Shown: in pieces, positions 57,911-64,000 of the stretch
How positions within the stretch are numbered: the stretch's first letter is position 1
How the letters are laid out: the number at the start of each line of letters is the position of its first letter
Assembly: GCA_022695795.1 (NCBI GenBank)
Contig: MU404079.1
Span: 310,001-374,000, forward strand
Origin: Biscogniauxia marginata
Taxonomy: Eukaryota > Ascomycota > Sordariomycetes > Xylariales > Xylariaceae
Direction: 5' to 3'
DNA: 64,000 nt
Made by a program: the position numbers and the translations under genes
The notes under the pieces: model-generated
What the model saw: only the letters and a program-made list of their open reading frames with translations
Told to the model about the DNA's origin: nothing
The model's database searches: none

Positions 57911-59398
57911 TCATTCCCTCCAGACCAGGATCCCCTTGGCGTACAGCCCGCTGACGATGCCCACCTTCCTCGCTGCGTCCCGGGCGGCGGTGGCGCTCGA
58001 CGGGTACTCGGTGTCGGCGTAGAGGTGCCGGAGGCCGCCGGCCTCAGTCCACTCGGCGACCCAGGAGGGCGAGGCCGCCGCCGCGCAGCCCTCGCGCGTG
58101 GCGGGGTCCGCCGCGGCCAGCTCCTCGGGCGAGTTGCACACGTGCCGCGAGTGCGCGAACCGGCCCAGGCTGGGCAGGTGCGGGTGCCCGGCGATCAGCA
58201 GCGCGCCGTCGCCGGCGACGGAGAGGTTGTCGACGAGGAACGGGACTCGGAGCTGCGAGGCGTGCGTGAGGGTGCGGGTCTCGCCGCCGTCGCCGTCGCC
58301 GTCGTCGCTCTTGGTCGCGGTGTAGAAGTGGATGGCTGCGCGGCTGGTCGAGGCCACGACGACGGTCGTCTCGTTCAGGATCTCGATCCCGTTGGCGAAG
58401 GCGAGGCGGGCGACTGTGTTGGCCTGCACCGGGTTGCTCGGGTTTTCGAGGAAGGCGGAGAAGTCGACGTGCACGACGGACGCGATGGGCAGTCCGAGGT
58501 AGGTTTCTACCTTGTTGAGGATGGGGTGGTCCTTGACGAGGAAGTAGTTGGTATTTGTAACGTAGAGCTCGTGGCTGTTGATCAGAGCAATCGAGTTTGG
58601 GCCGTGGATGAGCGGGTGCTGGATCGAGCCGAGGTGCTTCGCCGTGTACGCTTTTAAATCCAGCTTGAATACCTCGATAGCAGGCTGGTCATGGCGATGG
58701 CTGGCGGCGAACAGAGTCGACGTTGCCTCGTCATATGCTATGCCCAGCGTGTGGAAGTCGTCTTGTACCTCAAAGTCTACAAATTCAAGACGCTTGAGAG
58801 ATTCCGTATCGGACGCTTTGGCGTCTTTGTAGTCGTATATGTAAAGCTCGCCGCTGGGTACAGGCCCTGGGAGGAAGACGCCCTACTCTCACGTTAGATA
58901 TTCCATATCATGCCATAGTACATAAATATATCGAAATAGTTCGAAACAGGAGTGAGCTATACAGTCCAGTTCAACACATTCTTGGTTTATCTCAACCCCC
59001 CTCTTCCTTTTTTCTTGACACGAGTATGAAGAAATACAGATCTGGTGCTGGTGGTGTAAGCGCCCGGGCACTCACCATGACGGTATTCCATTTTTCGCGG
59101 CCGGGATCACACGCGAGGATGGCGACGCCCTCCGATTCGACCAGCAGGGCATCCTCGCAGCTTCGTATCCGGTCGGCAAACTTGATCTCGTGCGACCCGA
59201 AGTTGTCTATCCTCTCCAATCTGCCGGGCGCATTCTTCCAGAACAGGGACAGGGTCTGTGTGCGCTCGTAGAACACGGGCGAGAGAACGGCTAGTGCCAA
59301 AATAGCCTGGCCCAATCGGCTGCGTTAGTTCGGCCTCCCAGATTACCGGAATAGGGAAGTTGGACGGGGGGGCTTACAAGAGCAGCTCTCAACACCAT
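57911..59398 (-). CDS. Paraoxonase/arylesterase-like beta-propeller protein, 407 aa, three exons
   Basis: Exons are 59398-59378 (7 codons, MVLRAAL), 59306-59076 and 58882-57911, giving 407 aa. Donors are GTAAGC and GTGAGT; acceptors are GGCCAG and GAGTAG. The spliced N-terminus MVLRAALAILALAVLSPVFY is a signal-anchor-like helix, as in PON enzymes. Family landmarks are FGSHEIKFADRIRSCED, FHTLGIAYDEATSTLFAA, GPNSIALINSHELYVTNTNY, LARLAFANGIEILNE-type sequence near 58400, VPFLVDNLSVAG, LLIAGHPHLPSLG, and the C-terminal SGLYAKGILVWRE, equivalent to the last propeller blade. PON-type proteins are calcium-dependent lactonases/arylesterases with a six-bladed propeller. The substrate of fungal members is largely unknown, and lactone hydrolysis is the reasonable guess. 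The 193-bp second intron is long, and the C-terminal third is much more GC-rich than the rest. Confidence 0.87.
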
Positions 59399-60767
59399 GG
59401 CGGCGGTTTTATCTTCTTGGGCTTCTCCGGACCTGCGTATAGGGATGCGGGGAGGGCGGTTGTAAGGTGTAGAAGAGAAAGAAGTCCGCTAGAAGAGGAT
59501 CAACGGTATTCTTCGGAAAATAATAGGTACGTTAAGCGGAGACGTGACGGGGTTTAGCACTTATGTATTCCCGGTTCACCCGCAACGTCGTAGCGCAGAT
59601 GATGAATTGTCGAGGCCACGTGCGGCAACTAGTCTTACTGAGGTATGGTCAACAATAGAAAAGGCCAAGATGGGCTGGGGATCGGCTTGTCGTATACAGT
59701 ACGTGGATTATACACGCACCGTACGGTCCTTATTGATATTCTATTATCTGACGATGTCGAGGTGCAGCATAGAGTGATGGGATTTTCGGTAGTGAGGATT
59801 ATGGGCCAAAGTAGACATCATATCGAGCGGCTGGTAAGTCGTGCCATATGTAGGTTATATACATGTACAATTGCATTCTATTTGATTTGAACGCATCAAA
59901 GTGCGCTTTCATGGCTTGAGGTGTTAACTGAGATAGTAGACCTCTATCGCGACACTAAGATTGTCCATTGGTAATAAGACAGCGGGATGGTTTCACTCGT
60001 GAGATGATCACGACCCTGTCAGTCTACCCTCTCTGACTTTATGCTCTTCTTCCGGCGAGGATTTGCGGGTGGGTTTTCAACATTCAGATGGCCTTCTCTC
60101 CCTGGCAGTAGGCTGGCTACACAGATCCGTATCTACAGACACCAACATCAAGATCATGTCTAGAATATGAATTCGGCCCTTAAAGGCGACTATAAACATC
60201 TACTACGGTTGCACTAGCCAATAGAGAGGAATCGGGTAGTACAAGGGCTGAACACATTATAGTCGGCGAACCGCTATTCTTCGCTTTGGTTTGCTCTCCA
60301 GCTAGTCTGGAACATGCTTAATCCTTGGGGATAGGCCATCTTGAAGTGGGAGGCCTGTAGGACGGCTAAGTGACAAAAGGCGGGTTCTCGATTTACGTTT
60401 AACCAAGGAAGGATTGGGTGACAGTATGAGTTGGGGTTAGACACAATCAAGCAAGACCATATCACAAAAGATAGAAATATAGGAGAAAGGTCCATTGTCC
60501 TATGGACCTTATGTCCACCTCTGCATGTCTGGTGGGAAAAAAAAAATCAAATGAAAAAACGCCAAAGAAAAGGTGTAGTGACTAGAGAAAGGATTATTAG
60601 TGCAGTGGCAAGGGGGGTGTAGTGACTAGGGGAAAAGTTGTTGGGGCAGTGACAAGGAGAATGAACGAAAACAAAAGAAAAGAAAGACGGCAACCAAGCC
60701 TGTTCCCTGTTGTGTGGTTAGCCTGATATTGACTTCTTGAATTGGGTTGAGGAACTTTGCTTACCCA
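59399..60767. other. Intergenic, no gene seen
   Basis: The first part is the promoter of the paraoxonase-like gene. The rest lacks coding character, apart from the 44-bp tandem duplication listed separately at 60572-60656. Confidence 0.5.
60572..60656. repeat. Imperfect 44-bp tandem duplication
   Basis: The unit GGTGTAGTGACTAG...GCAGTGGCAAGG recurs at 60616 with several substitutions and one or more small gaps. Both copies are purine-rich. The repeat lies about 110 bp downstream of the stop of the minus-strand 508-aa gene. Confidence 0.75.
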
Positions 60768-62294
60768 TCATCCCTCCCGATCCATTGCCTCCCAGGCCTC
60801 CACGCAGTGCTTCAACAAGCCGCTCATGTCGACGAGAGGCACGTTTCCCAATCGGCCGATCTCCCGGCCGTTCGGGCAGATCCAGACCGCCTCCTCGCCG
60901 CGGAGGCTCAGCCGCGCTAGCTGGCGGAACTGATACGGGCGGCGGACCTGGTAGAGCCAATCCTTCTCGAGCTGGAACGGCCCCTCGACCCCGGCGTGGT
61001 ACAGCTCGCCAGCCAGGCACAGCTGGTGGGCGACCGTCTCCCAATGCGTGTCGTCGGGGATCGGGATAGGGACACGCTGGCGATTAACGGCCGCGAAGTA
61101 CTGCTGCTGCGCGGCGATGGCCGTGCCGGTGAACCGGTGCCCGAGATTGGGAATCTCTCCGGTGGCCGCGACGACGACGTTTGCGTCCCGCAAGAACTGG
61201 TCGCTGATGTGCCACCCGCCCCCAGGCCCGGCTGGGGCACGGGGGCCAACGGGGATGATCTCACGAGCCAGCTGGATAGGTGGGAGGTTGTTGTTAGGAA
61301 CGCCAGGGAAGTTTGACGTGTTGGCGTTGCTCATGGGGTTGGGGGCGGGCTCCAGACCTCCGGCAAGAGCGTGGAGAGCACTCGACGGAGTAGCCATGGC
61401 GTTTAGCGCTGGGCCAACGGGGCCGATGAGTCCGGCAGCAGCACCACTTGGGTTGTTCTGTGGCCCGTAACCGAGGTTACTGTAGTGCGTGGGTCCCCAT
61501 CGGTTTGCGTCACGAGGGGCATTGGCATGAAGATAGGCACTCTGGTAGCCGTGGTGACCATGCTGAGGTGTTGCTGTGCCAAAGAAACCAGGAGCACCTG
61601 GAGCATAGAGGTTTGCATTGCCGGTGTTGAGTGTGGTGTAGTTGTAGTTACTGTTGTTGTTGTTACCCTGGGCATTGCCGTCATTGGCATCTTGAGTGCT
61701 GCGCTGGCCCCCGATAGGCGCGGACCCATCGTGAGGCTGATCTCCCTGGTTTGGTCGAAAATCCATTGCGTCACTGGCACTTGGAGATGGTAGGGCAGGA
61801 GAGATAGATGAAGATGGGGCAGATGCGTTTGCTTGGAAGTATCCGATGTTCTGATGGTAAACAGGATGATGGAGGTTGGAAGGGAATTGAGGTTGAGTGG
61901 TAAATGCTGCAACAGAGGGAAGCAAACCTGCCTGGGAAGAAGGAAGTGATCCTGTTGGACGAAATGCAATCAGACCTGTCCCAATAGATAGGGTTGACAG
62001 CTGATGTGTTGGGACTGGCTGAAAAGGGTTGGCAAGTTGAATGCGTGCATTCAATGGTCCACTGCCACTACCAGGGGATGGTTGGGCTACTTGTGGTGCC
62101 TGTTGTTGACCTGCAACAGAAGCTGATTGTGCTTGGGTAGCAGAACCAGGTGTGGGTGAATGTCTCTGTTTAGGTTGCTGCAGTGCTGCTGGGCGGAGCT
62201 GTGCATGTTTCCCAGCCCCCTTTCGTTTCCCAGTCGTGTTGACACCTTGAGCCGGAGGTGTGTCCCCCACGATCTTCTTTTCGGGGCCTGGCAT
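60768..62294 (-). CDS. Hypothetical protein with low-complexity N-half and conserved-looking C-domain, 508 aa
   Basis: This single-exon frame of 508 aa has its ATG at 62294-62292 and TGA at 60770-60768. Residues 1-330 are disordered: Lys/Gln/Pro-rich at the start, then Ser/Ala/Asn/Gly-rich, with a poly-Asn patch (QGNNNNSNYNYTTLNTGN) near residue 210. Residues about 335-508 look folded: QLAREIIPVGPRAPAG, WHISDQFLRDANVVVAATG, a helix ending HWETVAHQLCLAGELYHAG, FQLEKDWLYQVRRPYQFRQL, and VWICPNGREIGRLGNVPLVD with a final helix. No known domain was recognised. The acidic/aromatic C-domain and prion-like Asn/Gln content would suit a nuclear or RNP regulator, but that is only inference. Codon use is moderately GC-rich and the frame is long and uninterrupted, so it is probably real. 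Confidence 0.78.
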   Translation of the reverse strand: MPGPEKKIVGDTPPAQGVNTTGKRKGAGKHAQLRPAALQQPKQRHSPTPGSATQAQSASVAGQQQAPQVAQPSPGSGSGPLNARIQLANPFQPVPTHQLSTLSIGTGLIAFRPTGSLPSSQAGLLPSVAAFTTQPQFPSNLHHPVYHQNIGYFQANASAPSSSISPALPSPSASDAMDFRPNQGDQPHDGSAPIGGQRSTQDANDGNAQGNNNNSNYNYTTLNTGNANLYAPGAPGFFGTATPQHGHHGYQSAYLHANAPRDANRWGPTHYSNLGYGPQNNPSGAAAGLIGPVGPALNAMATPSSALHALAGGLEPAPNPMSNANTSNFPGVPNNNLPPIQLAREIIPVGPRAPAGPGGGWHISDQFLRDANVVVAATGEIPNLGHRFTGTAIAAQQQYFAAVNRQRVPIPIPDDTHWETVAHQLCLAGELYHAGVEGPFQLEKDWLYQVRRPYQFRQLARLSLRGEEAVWICPNGREIGRLGNVPLVDMSGLLKHCVEAWEAMDREG

Positions 62295-64000
62295 TTTCTT
62301 ACTAGTGGTGCTATGGGCACTGACGCCGACAATTCACAGTAATGAGTAAGAAAAGGGCTGACGGGAGAGGTCTGTGTAGATAAATGGCTGGTTAGGCAAG
62401 CATTCAGGAAGAGTAGGGAGTCGGCGAGAACAAGAGGCTAGCAAGGGGAGAAATGGGCAGTGAGGTGAACAGTGGAAGGCTTACCAGATTGTGTAGGAAC
62501 ACGTGAATCAGAGAGGCTGACAAGACGACCAAGACCAAAGGATGGCAAGGTAATGTTGAGATTAAAGGGAGAGATGGACTTAATTGAATTTTCGAAGTGA
62601 GGAGCAGTGCAAGGGATGGTATGAGAAAGAAAAAACAAAGTCGTCGAGACCCTTGGGACAGGACTCTCGGCGTGGAAGAATAGGAGTGAAAAAGGTGTGC
62701 AAAGGTTGGTGAGAGAAAGATGGAGGCGGCGAGGTTTGCGTGTAACCACAGGCTTAAATAGTTTTCGAAAAGAGAAATAATGGCTGCAGGATCAGTAAGT
62801 TCTATTTGTTGAATCAAGAATTGTTGGCAAAGGTAGGTACATAGGTACTCGATTTCTAGTTTGCCCCCCTATCACCAAAGTGATTAGGCATTACTTAGAA
62901 GAATCACCATAGATCTAATGTAAGTAGATGTACATAGAACACAATTGAACCTTGGCATTACTGATCTGTCTACTCCCTGCTCCTAGGCAGTGAATACTTA
63001 AATAATAATACTTCTTGATGGCATCTAAATAATATATATAAAAAGACTGGACAAAAGGTAATTATCAGAGGTGATTCAAATAGATGGGGGATAGCTTAGA
63101 TATATATATACATACAAGGCCATACAATATTATGTAGTAAAGCTGGTACCCCTATATTTTAAAAGGATCATACAGAGAGCTACTGTAGGCTTGGATGGCT
63201 GCAAGGTACATTGCTTCACGCTCTATAGTCGAGGACCCTTAGATTTGAAGTCCTCAGTGTATCTAGAAATCAGTAGCCCTTGATATGACGCACTTGGTCC
63301 TTCCGTTCGAACTGCACCCCTGAGCGATCCTCGCCAGACATATATGTGTGTACTAAACCTCAGGTATTTTCAGGTTGACTTTGACCATATCTTGATGTAT
63401 GTGAACCATCCTTGACAAACCTGTAAATATGAACTTGCTCGTGTGTATGAGTGCCATCAACAAGATTAGCTTGTGATCTAGGTACAGGCACAAACAGGCA
63501 AAGGTACCCCCAAAATTCCACACATCGTGCCATGTCCCATTGCGAGTTGTTCTTCATCCCTAGAAATAGGCATAGTTTCCACCCCGTGGCCATTCGTCTA
63601 GACTTTCGTACGAGAGTACGAGAGTACGAACAGATCAGCATAGCGAGTGTGGGAAATGTCCCATAGAACTAACCATGCAGCCTACAGCTATCTTGTGTCA
63701 AAGTACTGGGATCTCAAGGGAAGCGATAAGTGTAAATCAAGGAATAATACATAAATATTTGGGGGGGGGGGGGAGAATTCCCAGCTTTACACAATCTCAA
63801 ATCCCGAGAAGGGTACTGCAAGGTAAAGGAAAACAAAGCAAGACAGGTTGGTCAGTTGAGAATATTTTATCTCCTCGTGTGTAGGGGAAAACTTGTATAT
63901 ACAAGTCTGATACTTTTTATTAATTAAGCGATTTTCCCTATTATAGCTTGTACATAGCAAGGGATACGAGATATGTAGCATGATGCTATTTGCAGTTCGA
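62295..64000. other. Intergenic, AT-rich, no gene seen
   Basis: The first about 500 bases are the pyrimidine-rich (on the minus strand) leader of the 508-aa gene. The rest is AT-rich, with self-complementary TA stretches (63100-63115) and a run of 13 G at 63761-63773. A CGAGAGTACGAGAGTACGA duplication lies near 63611-63629. Confidence 0.5.
63761..63773. repeat. Poly-G run, 13 nt
   Basis: Thirteen consecutive G follow ATAAATATTT. It is a slippage-prone homopolymer in AT-rich DNA. Confidence 0.85.

Noticed and set aside
60737..61069. Plus-strand Arg/Pro-rich frame antisense to the 508-aa gene
   Set aside because: The composition is typical of antisense GC-rich DNA; there is no independent evidence for a gene.

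Overview
This is nuclear DNA from a filamentous ascomycete fungus. The coding sequences are split by short introns (about 50-90 bp, a few of 190-350 bp) with GTAAGT/GTGAGT-type donors. Codon use is GC-rich in exons, intergenic DNA is AT-richer and long, and the gene content is typically fungal: Adp1-type ABC transporter, CBM1-tailed GH18 chitinase, But2-domain secreted protein, mS26/Pet123 and Nog2. A Sordariomycete is likely; Xylariales-like ancestry is only an impression. No CRISPR array, rRNA, convincing tRNA or intact transposon was seen.

Layout. 0-13 kb is gene-poor. It holds a secreted 257-aa protein on the minus strand, a long decayed ankyrin-repeat gene (about 4.0-6.4 kb, minus), a two-exon cysteine-rich secreted protein (8.1-8.6 kb, minus) and a 71-aa secreted peptide (10.6 kb). 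13.5-26.9 kb holds a BTB/POZ protein, mitochondrial ribosomal protein uS8m, a conserved fungal protein with a proline-rich tail, and a single-pass membrane protein with two PPxY motifs. Between them lie long geneless stretches full of AGGTA/TACCT motifs. At 28.5-29.5 kb is a very GC-rich SprT-like metalloprotease with an in-frame TGA. 31-39 kb holds a monocarboxylate-type MFS transporter, a WrbA/Pst2 flavodoxin-like quinone reductase and a class I aminotransferase. 41-49 kb is a housekeeping block: Adp1-like ABC transporter, mS26 (minus) and, divergently, the nucleolar GTPase Nog2. 49.9-59.4 kb holds a But2-domain protein, a GH18 chitinase with CBM1, and a paraoxonase-like protein (minus). 60.8-62.3 kb carries a low-complexity hypothetical protein (minus).

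How the genes relate. The housekeeping genes serve mitochondrial translation (uS8m, mS26) and 60S ribosome assembly (Nog2). The secreted set (257-aa protein, Cys-rich protein, 71-aa peptide, But2 protein, chitinase) points to cell-wall or environment-facing functions. I did not find a clear new multigene system. The most unusual items are the TGA-interrupted SprT-like gene, the Cys-rich effector-like protein whose true C-terminus appears only after splicing, the PPxY membrane protein, and the eroded ankyrin gene. Exon coordinates were derived by hand from splice consensus and reading-frame continuity. Totals divide by three for every spliced model, but none is backed by transcript data.
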